Shown here: piece after piece, positions 1-10,018 of the stretch
Numbering within the stretch: position 1 is the first letter of the stretch
Layout of the letters: each line of letters opens with the position of its first letter
Origin: JAZKAR01 sp040389065
GTDB lineage: Bacteria > Pseudomonadota > Gammaproteobacteria > Burkholderiales > Casimicrobiaceae
Length of the DNA: 64,000 nucleotides
NCBI GenBank assembly: GCA_040389065.1
Contig: JAZKAR010000004.1
Location: forward strand, 1 to 64,000
Direction of reading: 5' to 3'
Position numbers and translations under genes: made by a program
Notes under the pieces: generated by a model
Seen by the model: only the letters and a program-made list of their open reading frames with translations
What the model was told of the DNA's origin: nothing
Database searches by the model: none

Positions 1-1
1 G

Positions 2-1117
2 TTGGCGTTTGCCGCAAGCTATCAAGGTGACGATACAGGCGATGCTGTGACTGAAAAATCCTACGAAGGCATGGATCTTGTTCAAAGCAGTATCACATAT
101 GCCCTGGGGTTAAATATTGAAAACCTTACCCTTTTAGGATCAACAGCAATTAACGGAACAGGCAACGCATTAAACAACACCGTGATAGGAAATGAAGCTT
201 CTAATATTCTTAACGGAATGGGGGGAAGCGATACGCTTTACGGAATGGGCGGTAACGATATCCTTTATGGCGGATACGGTTCTGACACGCTGTATGGAGG
301 CGACGGCGATGATCTTCTCGATGGCAAAGGAGGGGCAGATACCTTAGCAGGGGGTACAGGCAATGATAGTTATAGTATTAACTATTCAAATGATCGCGTG
401 ATTGAAAATGCCAACGAAGGTATCGACACCATACAAGCAAGCATCAGCTATGTGCTGGGAGATCATCTTGAAAATCTACTGCTCATGGGTAAGGCAGGTC
501 TTAATGGCACAGGCAATGCGCTAGATAACACAATTATTGGCAACGATGGTTCAAATACCTTAAAAGGCTTGAATGGAAACGATACATTGCAGGGAGGCGT
601 AGGCCGAGATACCTTGGAGGGCGGAGAGGGCAATGATAGTCTAAAAGGTGGGGCAGGCAGTGATACGCTTATAGGCGGAGCAGGCAACGACATCTTAGCG
701 GGAGAGGCTGGAAACGACATCTTAGAAGGGGGCATTGGAAACGACATTTACTTATTCGGAAAAGAATCAGGCAATGACACGATCAATAATAACCGCGGAT
801 CAAGCACAGATAATGATCAGGTTATAGTTGGTGCCGGAATATCTGCTAACCAGATTTGGCTAGAGCGTATAGGTAAGGATCTTCAGCTTACATTAATTGA
901 AACCCATGAAACGCTAACGGTCAACAATTGGTATCGTGATTCACAAAATCATCTTGATAGCTTTGTTTTATCAGATAACAAACGGTTAATAGAAAGCAAT
1001 GTTGAAAATTTAGTAACGGCAATGAGTGCATTTGCGCCGCCTAGAGCGAGCCAAACAAGCCTGACGCCAAGTACTCAGCAGGCTCTTGAAAGTGTTATTG
1101 CTGCAAACTGGAAGTAA
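2..1117 (+). CDS. RTX calcium-binding protein, C-terminal part (5' end outside window)
   Basis: This is the C-terminal part of a secreted RTX protein; the real start lies left of the window, so the TTG at position 2 is only the edge of the open frame. Two modules of the type GxDTIQASISYxLG...ENLxLxG...GTGNALxNTIxGN are followed by glycine-rich nonapeptides (GGxGNDxLx) that bind calcium after export. The last 100 or so residues (GNDTINNN to the stop) match the end of the giant RTX protein at 1359-9995 very closely, including LSDNKRLxESNVENLVTAM and a terminal ANWK/ASWK. That tail is where type I secretion signals sit, so both proteins probably use the HlyB-HlyD-TolC exporter at 13791-18812. 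The two genes converge, with 241 bp between them. The RTX family call is certain; the cargo function cannot be judged from this fragment. Confidence 0.9.
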   Translation: MAFAASYQGDDTGDAVTEKSYEGMDLVQSSITYALGLNIENLTLLGSTAINGTGNALNNTVIGNEASNILNGMGGSDTLYGMGGNDILYGGYGSDTLYGGDGDDLLDGKGGADTLAGGTGNDSYSINYSNDRVIENANEGIDTIQASISYVLGDHLENLLLMGKAGLNGTGNALDNTIIGNDGSNTLKGLNGNDTLQGGVGRDTLEGGEGNDSLKGGAGSDTLIGGAGNDILAGEAGNDILEGGIGNDIYLFGKESGNDTINNNRGSSTDNDQVIVGAGISANQIWLERIGKDLQLTLIETHETLTVNNWYRDSQNHLDSFVLSDNKRLIESNVENLVTAMSAFAPPRASQTSLTPSTQQALESVIAANWK

Positions 1118-1358
1118 ACGTTTAATGGAAGGATGAAGTTATATAGAGAGGGTTAGATTCATTGGGTAGATTCCCTGTTGAAGATAACCCGCTTCTTGTT
1201 GTACCGACCCCTGGAACCATTTTTTACCTTACGTTACATTGTATTAAGGCGAAATGGTATTAACCAGTTGTTGTGCTACTTTTAAAGGCATGCCTTAGCG
1301 CGATGAATTGGCAAAAGGCATGCTTCTATAAGTAGTTTTAGCATTGAAAGTTAGCGTG

Positions 1359-4300
1359 CTATTTCCAACTAGCAGTGATCACAGCGTTCAATGTAGTCTG
1401 ATAATCTTGCGGTAAACTGGTTTGGCCTGATACAGGTGGGTTAAATGCTGCCATCGCGGTGACCAGATTTTCAACGTTGCTTTCAAGAAGGCGCTTATTG
1501 TCAGATAAAACAATAGCGTCAACGTGATATGCATTTTCTAAGTACCAGTTTTGAATTGTGATGTTATCGCCGGTTTCAAGCAAGCTCAAGCGCAAATCAT
1601 CACCTACATGCTGCAACCAAATTTGGTTTGCACTAACGCCTGTGCCAATTTTAATTTGATCGTTTTCAAGGCCTGTGGAGTCATAGTTAAATACTCTATT
1701 TCTAGCCCCAGCACCTTTATTGAGCAGATACGTATCATTGCCGCTGTCGCCATTAAGATAATTATCGCCGTCGCCACCTACCAGTGTATCGTCACCTTCA
1801 TCACCGCTTAAAAAGTCATTTCCGGCATCGCCTTGAAGGTAGTCGTTCCCCAGCCCGCCATAGAATATGTCATCGCCGGCTCCACCGCGTAAAGTATCTG
1901 CACCTGCTCTGCCTTCTAAATAGTCATTGCCATCTAAGCCTGAGAGTGTGTCATTTGCTGCATATCCTGTTAGTGTGTCATTGCTAGCAGTACCTGCAAT
2001 CACTTTACTTTTTACGGTATCAACGTTCCAAAGAGTACCATCAGCGAATTTTATCTGATCAACCTGATAGCCCCCTTTTCCATCGTTTGTAAAATAGTTT
2101 CTAACGGTTAGTTTGTCAGTGGATTTTTTGATTTGCAGCAATAAATCATCAGAATATCTTTGAAGTATAACGTCACTCACTGTAATGCCAGTACCTAGTT
2201 GCAAGGTATCTAGTTTGCCGATGGCGGTATCATAACTGTTTATGGTGTCTTGACCTGATCCTTTGTTAAATAGGTAAATGTCGTTGCCAATGCCGCCATC
2301 CAGGTTATCATTTCCTAATCCGCCATCCAACGTGTCATTGCCTGCTTCACCAAAAAGATCATCATTGTCATTTTGTCCTTGCAACGTATCATTACCATTG
2401 CCGCCATAGAGCTGATCATTTCCAAATCCACCTAGTAGCGTATCGTCGCCAGCGTTACCGTTTAGGTTATCGTTACCGTCAAGGCCTGATAAGGTATCAG
2501 CGGTAGCATAGCCCGTTAAATTTTCATCGCTAGCAGAACCTGTTAGCAGTTTACTTTTAATGGTAGCCAGATTCCAAAGGCTGGCATCAGCAAATTTGAT
2601 TTGTTCAATCTGATTGCCGACGGTAGCATCACCTTCGAAAAAGCTACGAATCGTTAAACTATCAGTAGTATTCTTCAGCGTTAGTACCAGGTCATTGTCG
2701 CGGCGATTTAGGAATACATCGCTGGCAGTAATGCCTGTAGCTAGTTGTACCGTATCTAACTTTCCAACCGTGCTATCGTAGCTCTCGATAAAGTCTTGCC
2801 CTGAGCCTTTGCCAAATAAATACGTATCATTACCTTCATCGCCATCAAGCGTGTCATTACCAATTCCGCCATCGAGGATATCGTTGCCTGTTCCGCCCCC
2901 TAACCAATCATTGCCATCTTGTCCTTGAAGTGAATCAGCACCTTCACTGCCGTAAAGTATATCGTCACCGAGCCCGCCCAGAAGGGTATCGTTACCTGCC
3001 TTGCCATCAAGGTAATCATTGCCATCAAGCCCCGATAGTGTATCGGCAGTAGCAGCATAGCCAATTAAATTGTCTTCATTGGCAGAGCCTGTAAGAAGTT
3101 TGCTTTTAATCGTCGCCAGACTCCATAAGGTGGCATCAGCAAATTTGATTTGCTCAATCTGGTAGCCGCCATTACCATCATTCGCGAAAAAGTTAGCAAT
3201 GGTTAAACTATCCGTTGTATTTTTAATCGTTATTACTAAGTTGTCGTATTGGTGATTTAGAAATACATCGCTGGCAGTAATGCCAGCGGCTAGTTGTACG
3301 GTATCTATTTTTCCAACCGTGCTATCGTAGCTGCTGATAGTATCTTGCCCAGAACCTTTGCTGAATAAATAGGTATCATTACCTTCACTGCCCTCAAGGG
3401 TATCATTGCCTACTCCGCCATCGAGGGTGTCGTTGCCTGCTCCACCGATCAGGGTATCATCGCCGTCTTGCCCTTGCAGTGAATCGCTGTCATTGCCGCC
3501 GTAGAGCGTGTCATCGCCGAGGCCGCCAGTAAGCGTATCGTTACCGGCTTTGCCATCAAGGGAATCATTGCCATCAAGCCCTGATAGCGTATCTGCAGTA
3601 GCATAGCCAATTAAAGTATCATTGTTGGCAGAGCTTGTCAGCACTTTACTTTTAATGGTAGCCAGATTCCAGAAGGTGGCATCAGCAAATTTGATTTGTT
3701 CAATCTGATTGCCGCCGTTGCCATCATTAAAGAAAAAATTATTAATCGTTAAGCTATCGGCAGTATTTTTAAGCGCTAGTATTAGATTGTCATCACGGCG
3801 GCTTAGTAAGACATCGCTGGCAATAACGCCTGTAGCGAGTTGTACCGTATCTATTTTCCCCACGGTGATATCGTAGGTATTAATAGTGTCTTGCCCTGCA
3901 CCTTTACCGAATAGATAGGTATCACTCCCTTCGCCTCCATCAAGAGTGTCATTGCCAGCTCCGCCATCTAAAGTGTCGTTGCCTGGCCCACCCGATAACC
4001 AATCATCGCCGTCTTGTCCTTGCAGCGAATCACTGCCATCGATACCAAAGAGCGTATCATCGCCGAAGCCGCCCAGAAGCGTATCGTTACCCCCCTTGCC
4101 ATCAAGAGTATCATTGCCATCGAGGCCTGATAGCGTATCAGCAGTGGCATAGCCCGTTAAAGTATCGTTGCTGGCAGAGCCTGATAGCAGCTTACTTTTA
4201 ATGGTAGCGAGGTTCCAAAGGCTGGCATCAGCAAATTTGATTTGTTCAATCTGATAACCGCCGCTGCCATCATTGGTGAAAAAGTTTTTGATGGTTAAAC

Positions 4301-7300
4301 TATCGGTTGTGTTTTTAAGCGTTAACACTAGGTTATTGCCGTTACGATTTAAGAACACATCGCTAGCAATAATACCCGTGGCTAGTTGCACAGTGTCTAT
4401 TTTTCCTACGGTGACATCGTAGCTGTCGATCGTATCTTTTCCTGCGCCTTTGCCGAATAAGTAAATATCGTTGCCATTGCCGCCATTTAAGGTGTCGTTG
4501 CCTGCTCCGCCATTTAGCGTGTCATTACCTGTGCCGCCTGAAAGAGAGTCGTTAGCATTTCCGCCTGTTAACGTGTCGTTGCCGGTAGTGCCTGAAAGTG
4601 TTAGCCCTGTCGTAAACACAGGGGCTTTATAAAGTTTTGACTTTACCGTTGCATAGTTCCAGATGGTTCCATCAGCGAATTTCAATTTTTCTACGACGTA
4701 GGCGCTTGAGCCATCTTGAGAGAAGTAGTTAACAATCTCTAACGTGTCGGTACTGTTATTCACGTTAATGTTTAACGTATCACCCGTTTGGATTAGGGTG
4801 ATATCAGCCGCCGTAATACCAGCACCAAGCTGAATGGTATCGGCATTGATGTTTACCGCATCGTAATCGTAGTTGTAGATACTATCTGCGCCTGAACCGC
4901 GACCAAACAGGTAAATATCGGCACCGTCGCCGCCCACTAGGCCATCATTGCCTGTACCACCATCTAGCGTATCATTACCATTACCGCCATCTAATTGATC
5001 ATTGCCTTCATTGCCTAGTAATTTATCGCTGCCATTGTCACCATATAGAATATCGTTACCGGTTCCCCCATTTAAAATATCATTGCCATCAGCGCCGCTT
5101 AGCCAATCGTTGCCATTGCCGCCTGTAAGCGTATCAGCGGTAGCATAGCCAGTTAACATATCGTTGCCTGCAGTGCTCACCAGCACTTTGCTTTTAATGG
5201 TAGCAACATTCCAGAGGGTGCCATCGGCAAATTTTATATTTTCTACGGCAGTTGCACTTAAACCATCTTGTGCGAAATAGTTAGTAACCTCTAACGCATC
5301 AGTACTATTGTTCAGGCTAATAATTAATGTATCACCGTTGCGGGTTAAGGTAATGTCAGTGGTCGTAATGCCGGTACCAAGTTGAATAGTATCTGCGTTG
5401 ATATTTAATGCATCGTAATCGTAGTTATCAATGGTGTCTGTTCCCGAACCACGACTGAAGAGATAGATATCAGCACCATCGCCGCCAGTCAGGCGATCAT
5501 TACCTGTACCGCCATCCAGCGTATCGTTGCCGCTGCCAGCGTCTAAGGTATCATTGCCTTCGTTGCCTAGTAATTTATCGCTACCGTTGCCGCCATCTAG
5601 CGTGTCGTTGCCAGCGCCACCGTTTAAGGTATCATTGCCATCAGCGCCAACCAACGTATCGTTACCGTTGCCGCCTGAGAAGGTGTCAGCAGTAGCATAG
5701 CCAGTTAATGTATCGTAACCAGCAGTGCCGGTTAGCACTTTGCTTTTAATAGTAGCGGTATTCCAGAGCGTACCATCGGCAAATTTTATATTTTCTATGG
5801 CATATGCAGTGGTAGCATCTTGTGAAAAGTAGTCATCAACGGCTAAAGCATCGGTGCTGTTGTTAAGGCTAATAATTAACATATTGTTACTACGGGTTAA
5901 GATAATATCAGCAGTTGTAATGCCTGCCCCTAGCTGAATAGTATCAACATTACTGTTTAGGGCATCGTTGTCGTAGTTATAGATGGTATCTCTGCCTGAG
6001 CCGCGACCAAACAGGTAAATATCAGCGCCGTCGCCGCCGCTTAAAGAATCGTTGCCTGATCCGCCATCTAATGTATCGTTTCCGTTTTCGCCATATAAAT
6101 CGTCGTTTCCTGTTCCGCCATTTAATAGATCGTTGCCATCAGCACTATGCAGAATATCATTACCATTACCTGCGTTAAGCGTATCAGCGGTAGCATAGCC
6201 TTTTAATAGATCATTATCAGTTGTACCTGCCAGCACTTTGCTTTTAATCGTAGCAATATTCCAAAGGGTGCCATCAGCGAATTTTAAATTTTCTATAACG
6301 CAAGAAGTGGTAGCATCTTGATCAAAATAATAAGAAATTTGTAATGAATCGGTGCTATTGTTGAGGCTAATAATTAATGAATCATTGCTGCGGGTTAGCG
6401 TAATGTCGGCCGCTGTAATACCAGCGCCAAGTAGAACGGTATCTGCATTAACGCCTAAAGCATCTTCATCCTGATTTTCAATAGTATCTTGCCCGTAACC
6501 TCGCCCAAAGAGGTAAACGTCAGCACCGTTATTACCTTGAAGCCTATCGTTACCTGCACCGCCATCTAAGGTATCATTGCCATTTTCACCAAAAAGGGAA
6601 TCTTGACCTTCATTTCCTTGAAGCTTGTCATTACCATTTCCACCGTATAAAACATCATTGCCAGTGCCTCCGCTTAACGTGTCATTACCATCAGCACCGC
6701 GCAGGCCATCGTCACCATTGCCACCTGTAAGAATATCGTCGGTGGCGTAGCCCATTAGCTCATCTATGCTTGAAGTACCTGTTAGCAGCTTACTTTTAAT
6801 CGTAGTAACATTCCAAAGTGTTTCATCCGCAAACTTTATAGTTTCTACAGCATTAGAAGAGAGACCGTCTAGAAAGAAGTAGTCATTTACCTGGAGAACA
6901 TCGGTGCTATCGTTCAGGCGAATGATTAACGTATTATTGCTTCGAGTTAACGTAATATCGGCTGCTGTAATGCCAGTGCCTAACTGTATAGTATCGGCAT
7001 TGATACCTAGTGCATCGCTATCACCGTTATTGATACTATCGTAGCCGTAACCTCTGCCAAAGAAGTAGGTATCAGCGCCGCTACCTCCGGTTAAGCTATC
7101 ATTACCTGTGCCGCCATCGAGGGTANNNNNNNNNNTGTCGTCGCCGCTTCCGCCAACCAGTTTATCATTGCCACTATCACTATCTAAGGTATCGTTGCCA
7201 GCATCGCCCTGAAGCTGGTCATCACCTGCCCCGCCCAGAAGGTTATCATTCCCTTCACCGCCGATAAGGGTATCAGCACCCTCGTAGCCGGTTAAGGTAT

Positions 7301-9995
7301 CATCTCCAGCGGCTCCATTTAAACTGTCATCCGTTTCGTATCCGCTTAACACATCATCATTTTGGGTGCTAATCAACACTTTTGCTTTAACGGCAGCAAT
7401 GTCTAAGCTAGTACCATCGGCAAATTTAAGATAATCGACGGCCTGATAAGCGTTAATTGAATTTTGATAAAAGTAGCCTGAAACGGTTAGAACATTATTG
7501 ATCGTTGCCTGGCTGATTACCAGATCGTCTACATTACGTGTGATAACAACGTTAGCAGCAGAAATACCTTCACCAAATTGAATAGTATCTGGCTGGTTGT
7601 TGGTTAAATCGCTTTCGAAGTTATAAATAATATCGCGGCCTGAGTTTTTTTCAATGTAGTAGGTATCTGCGCCATTGTCGCCTGTTAAGCTATCATTGCC
7701 AGTTCCGCCTTTCAAAAAGTCATCACCCATTCCGCCTTCAAGCCAATCATTGCCTGAACCGCCATCCAGCATATCGTTTCCGATGTCGCCAAGCAGCCTA
7801 TCATCGCCTTGCATGCCTGCGAGAATATCGTTGCCTTCTCCGGCAGATAAAGTATCTGAACTCGAGCTGCCCATAAGAAGTTCATTGCTGCTCGTTCCCG
7901 TGCCTGAGCCTGTTATCTGTTTTACATTGAGCGACTGCAGAACGGTTTGAATGTCAGTATTAGACGCGTATTGATCCATATTTGCTTTTAGCAGATCAAG
8001 CCCGTTCCAACCCATGCGGTATAAGGTGCTACCTGCAAAGCGGTTGAGTTCGGCTAGCTCTGTAACAGCTTTAAGAGGGTTCGTGCTTTTTTGGGTTTCA
8101 AACAGCTGATTGAGGGCAGCGAAATCCATTTTAAGCGTGTCGTTGGCTGTGACGCTTAGCGTGAGCTTATCGAGATAGGGCTTGAGGCGGGTTTGAACAA
8201 CCAATGCGCCATATACTGATTCCTTTAACGCGTCGTAAGCTTGCTTGAGATAGTTTTGCGATACTTCAGTAAACGTAATAGTAGGGCCTATAGCAGCACC
8301 GCCGCCGCTTGAGCCGCCTGCACTGCCTGCCCCTATGATGATAGGCGATGTGCTGCTGGTAGCAAGAATTGAGCGCCCATTAAAACGCTCTAGTGTGTGA
8401 AGTTGATCAGTCGTGATTTTACCGCCCAGGCTATAGCTGACGCCCATAGGGTCGGTGGTGGAATAGTCGTTAGGCAAAGCTAAATCAGAGGTTTTACCCC
8501 AGGCAATTAATAATGTATCGAGCTTGCTAAGCTGATCGGCGCGCGTGGTGGCTTGGCTGAAAGCAATGAGTGCCTGTTTTACTGTGGTCGAGAGTGTTGC
8601 CGCTTCCCACAAATCGCGAACCTTACCTGAGCCTTGCATGTTAGGTAAAACTTTGACGTCTGCCGCGACAGGAATAACGGTTGTAAATTGGCGGTGAAAG
8701 GTATCTTCAACTAGGTTCAAATTAAACGCGACGCTTTCCGCTGAGCCGTTGGTGCCATTGGTGCGGGTAAAAGTGCCTTTGCCATAGATGGTATTGCCGT
8801 TGGCTAAGGTTTCGGGAGTGAAATTAGCGTTTAAGTTGATGGAAGCAACGCCTGCAGCACTTAGGGTTTGCAGCTCAGCGGCTTGAGAAATACCATCTTG
8901 ATTTAAATCGCGCCATACTTTAAGCTGAGAAAACTGGGTATCAACAGAGGTGATTTTTCCATCACTATTGCTGTCTAAATAAGAAAGTGCCTGGAAGCCA
9001 TTTTCGGCTTTTGTGCCGCCGGGAATGGGGGTGGAATCACCGAAGAGTTCAGTACCGTTATCGATGGTGCCGTTACCGTTGCGATCGAGAACTACGAAGG
9101 CATCGCCTGAAGAAATCCAGCCTGTGCCAACTTTAACGCCAGAGCCATCGTGATCGAAGAGGATAGGGTTAGAGCCAGAGGGGGAGGTGGTTTGGATGCC
9201 GTTGTTGTCGAGATCGAGTATGAGGGGGTCGCGGCGGAAGATGCGGAGGAGGTTGGCTTGGGTGAAGTAGGTGGAGATTTCTATATCAATATTTAAATGC
9301 GCTAGCGAATCAAAAATATTATTAAAGTCAATGTCGAGCCTTAATGTATAGGAACCATTAGCAAGGTCATTAGGTAAAAATATTTTACTTAGCATTGATC
9401 GACCAAATCCATAAGCATTAGCAGCAATGGCTTCAGCATAGGCAGTACCAACTGACCTGCCATCACCTGCTGCCTGAGCAAGTTGTATATAATCTTGATC
9501 TAAACCGCCTAAAAATTCAGGAAGTATGTCTCCAATTGTTCCTGCCCACCCCCATGCAGGTATCTTAAAACTTTCAACAGCTTTTTGTACATCAGTAGCA
9601 ATAATGACTTGGGAAGAAGGAATGCCCTTGTTGAAAATTACATTATCTATTACAGCAGTTGCCAAGTTATTAGAAGCTACTTGAAAATATGCATCATTCG
9701 CAAATTCAGGATGCCCCTCAGTAAAAGCAAATGATTCTGTAGCACCTCGCACAAACTCACTAGAAAAAGAGCCATCATTACTATTAATGCTTGCTGCTCG
9801 ATCTAACCATATTGATAATCTTTTCAGATCTGCTTTTTGTGCGCCTTCTGGCGTAATATCAATATTGTTATCTACTATTGATTTTAAATAATAATAAGCA
9901 TTTGCATAATGCTGTTTACTATCAGTTTCTCCAAAAGCTTTTTCAGCTTTAAGAGTTTCAATTTGTTCTGATGTTAAAGTGATAAGGGCTGCCAT
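1359..9995 (-). CDS. Giant FrpC-like RTX protein with self-processing module, about 2878 aa
   Basis: This is a secreted RTX protein. Residues 1-250 are a unique N-terminal region with no recognised domain and no signal peptide. At about 254-430 lies an FrpC-type self-processing module: it begins RRDPLILDLDNNG (Asp256-Pro257) and continues with EF-hand-like acidic loops (FDHDGSG, DRNGNGTIDNG, DSNSDGK, DLNQDG). In Neisseria FrpC this module cleaves its own Asp-Pro bond when calcium binds. From about residue 700 an array of RTX nonapeptides alternates with haemolysin-type calcium-binding related modules; I count eleven internal KFADxT..W...TIKSK modules plus a divergent terminal one. The C-terminus, ending TASWK, is the presumed type I secretion signal. 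The start is ATG at 9995 with AGGA 8 bp upstream, 23 bp after the lipoprotein gene at 10019. A 10-N gap falls inside the array, so the true length is unknown. It could be an adhesin or a toxin. Confidence 0.93.
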   Translation of the reverse strand: MAALITLTSEQIETLKAEKAFGETDSKQHYANAYYYLKSIVDNNIDITPEGAQKADLKRLSIWLDRAASINSNDGSFSSEFVRGATESFAFTEGHPEFANDAYFQVASNNLATAVIDNVIFNKGIPSSQVIIATDVQKAVESFKIPAWGWAGTIGDILPEFLGGLDQDYIQLAQAAGDGRSVGTAYAEAIAANAYGFGRSMLSKIFLPNDLANGSYTLRLDIDFNNIFDSLAHLNIDIEISTYFTQANLLRIFRRDPLILDLDNNGIQTTSPSGSNPILFDHDGSGVKVGTGWISSGDAFVVLDRNGNGTIDNGTELFGDSTPIPGGTKAENGFQALSYLDSNSDGKITSVDTQFSQLKVWRDLNQDGISQAAELQTLSAAGVASINLNANFTPETLANGNTIYGKGTFTRTNGTNGSAESVAFNLNLVEDTFHRQFTTVIPVAADVKVLPNMQGSGKVRDLWEAATLSTTVKQALIAFSQATTRADQLSKLDTLLIAWGKTSDLALPNDYSTTDPMGVSYSLGGKITTDQLHTLERFNGRSILATSSTSPIIIGAGSAGGSSGGGAAIGPTITFTEVSQNYLKQAYDALKESVYGALVVQTRLKPYLDKLTLSVTANDTLKMDFAALNQLFETQKSTNPLKAVTELAELNRFAGSTLYRMGWNGLDLLKANMDQYASNTDIQTVLQSLNVKQITGSGTGTSSNELLMGSSSSDTLSAGEGNDILAGMQGDDRLLGDIGNDMLDGGSGNDWLEGGMGDDFLKGGTGNDSLTGDNGADTYYIEKNSGRDIIYNFESDLTNNQPDTIQFGEGISAANVVITRNVDDLVISQATINNVLTVSGYFYQNSINAYQAVDYLKFADGTSLDIAAVKAKVLISTQNDDVLSGYETDDSLNGAAGDDTLTGYEGADTLIGGEGNDNLLGGAGDDQLQGDAGNDTLDSDSGNDKLVGGSGDDXXXXTLDGGTGNDSLTGGSGADTYFFGRGYGYDSINNGDSDALGINADTIQLGTGITAADITLTRSNNTLIIRLNDSTDVLQVNDYFFLDGLSSNAVETIKFADETLWNVTTIKSKLLTGTSSIDELMGYATDDILTGGNGDDGLRGADGNDTLSGGTGNDVLYGGNGNDKLQGNEGQDSLFGENGNDTLDGGAGNDRLQGNNGADVYLFGRGYGQDTIENQDEDALGVNADTVLLGAGITAADITLTRSNDSLIISLNNSTDSLQISYYFDQDATTSCVIENLKFADGTLWNIATIKSKVLAGTTDNDLLKGYATADTLNAGNGNDILHSADGNDLLNGGTGNDDLYGENGNDTLDGGSGNDSLSGGDGADIYLFGRGSGRDTIYNYDNDALNSNVDTIQLGAGITTADIILTRSNNMLIISLNNSTDALAVDDYFSQDATTAYAIENIKFADGTLWNTATIKSKVLTGTAGYDTLTGYATADTFSGGNGNDTLVGADGNDTLNGGAGNDTLDGGNGSDKLLGNEGNDTLDAGSGNDTLDGGTGNDRLTGGDGADIYLFSRGSGTDTIDNYDYDALNINADTIQLGTGITTTDITLTRNGDTLIISLNNSTDALEVTNYFAQDGLSATAVENIKFADGTLWNVATIKSKVLVSTAGNDMLTGYATADTLTGGNGNDWLSGADGNDILNGGTGNDILYGDNGSDKLLGNEGNDQLDGGNGNDTLDGGTGNDGLVGGDGADIYLFGRGSGADSIYNYDYDAVNINADTIQLGAGITAADITLIQTGDTLNINVNNSTDTLEIVNYFSQDGSSAYVVEKLKFADGTIWNYATVKSKLYKAPVFTTGLTLSGTTGNDTLTGGNANDSLSGGTGNDTLNGGAGNDTLNGGNGNDIYLFGKGAGKDTIDSYDVTVGKIDTVQLATGIIASDVFLNRNGNNLVLTLKNTTDSLTIKNFFTNDGSGGYQIEQIKFADASLWNLATIKSKLLSGSASNDTLTGYATADTLSGLDGNDTLDGKGGNDTLLGGFGDDTLFGIDGSDSLQGQDGDDWLSGGPGNDTLDGGAGNDTLDGGEGSDTYLFGKGAGQDTINTYDITVGKIDTVQLATGVIASDVLLSRRDDNLILALKNTADSLTINNFFFNDGNGGNQIEQIKFADATFWNLATIKSKVLTSSANNDTLIGYATADTLSGLDGNDSLDGKAGNDTLTGGLGDDTLYGGNDSDSLQGQDGDDTLIGGAGNDTLDGGVGNDTLEGSEGNDTYLFSKGSGQDTISSYDSTVGKIDTVQLAAGITASDVFLNHQYDNLVITIKNTTDSLTIANFFANDGNGGYQIEQIKFADATLWSLATIKSKLLTGSANEDNLIGYAATADTLSGLDGNDYLDGKAGNDTLLGGLGDDILYGSEGADSLQGQDGNDWLGGGTGNDILDGGIGNDTLDGDEGNDTYLFGKGSGQDFIESYDSTVGKLDTVQLATGITASDVFLNRRDNDLVLTLKNTTDSLTIRSFFEGDATVGNQIEQIKFADASLWNLATIKSKLLTGSASDENLTGYATADTLSGLDGNDNLNGNAGDDTLLGGFGNDQLYGGNGNDTLQGQNDNDDLFGEAGNDTLDGGLGNDNLDGGIGNDIYLFNKGSGQDTINSYDTAIGKLDTLQLGTGITVSDVILQRYSDDLLLQIKKSTDKLTVRNYFTNDGKGGYQVDQIKFADGTLWNVDTVKSKVIAGTASNDTLTGYAANDTLSGLDGNDYLEGRAGADTLRGGAGDDIFYGGLGNDYLQGDAGNDFLSGDEGDDTLVGGDGDNYLNGDSGNDTYLLNKGAGARNRVFNYDSTGLENDQIKIGTGVSANQIWLQHVGDDLRLSLLETGDNITIQNWYLENAYHVDAIVLSDNKRLLESNVENLVTAMAAFNPPVSGQTSLPQDYQTTLNAVITASWK
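1730..7880 (-). repeat. Tandem RTX module array inside the giant RTX gene
   Basis: The coding sequence repeats with a period of mostly 510-590 bp; one unit, near 4.2-4.7 kb, is about 445 bp. A convenient landmark is the KFADxT codon block, seen near plus-strand positions 2050, 2590, 3140, 3690, 4230, 4675, 5230, 5770, 6280, 6830 and 7420. Each unit has several GGxGNDxL nonapeptides, a YLFGxGxGxDTI strand and a beta module ending in TIKSKxLxG. Neighbouring units are so similar that unequal recombination and short-read assembly collapse are both likely. Confidence 0.9.
7126..7135. other. Assembly gap (10 N) in the RTX array
   Basis: Ten N bases interrupt the RTX array. The reading frame and nonapeptide phase continue across the gap (GGSGDD before it, TLDGGTGND after it). 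The true missing length is therefore probably 1 modulo 3, but the number of missing repeat units cannot be known. Confidence 0.99.
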
Positions 9996-10018
9996 TATTT
10001 ATTTCCTGCTTGCAATGA

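Noticed and set aside
463..747. Minus-strand open frame rich in Pro and Ser
   Set aside because: It is the antisense shadow of RTX glycine repeats; similar shadows occur at 3946-4152 and 7675-7950.
1730..7880. Regular repeats that could suggest a CRISPR array
   Set aside because: The repeats are coding RTX modules with a long period and no spacer structure.
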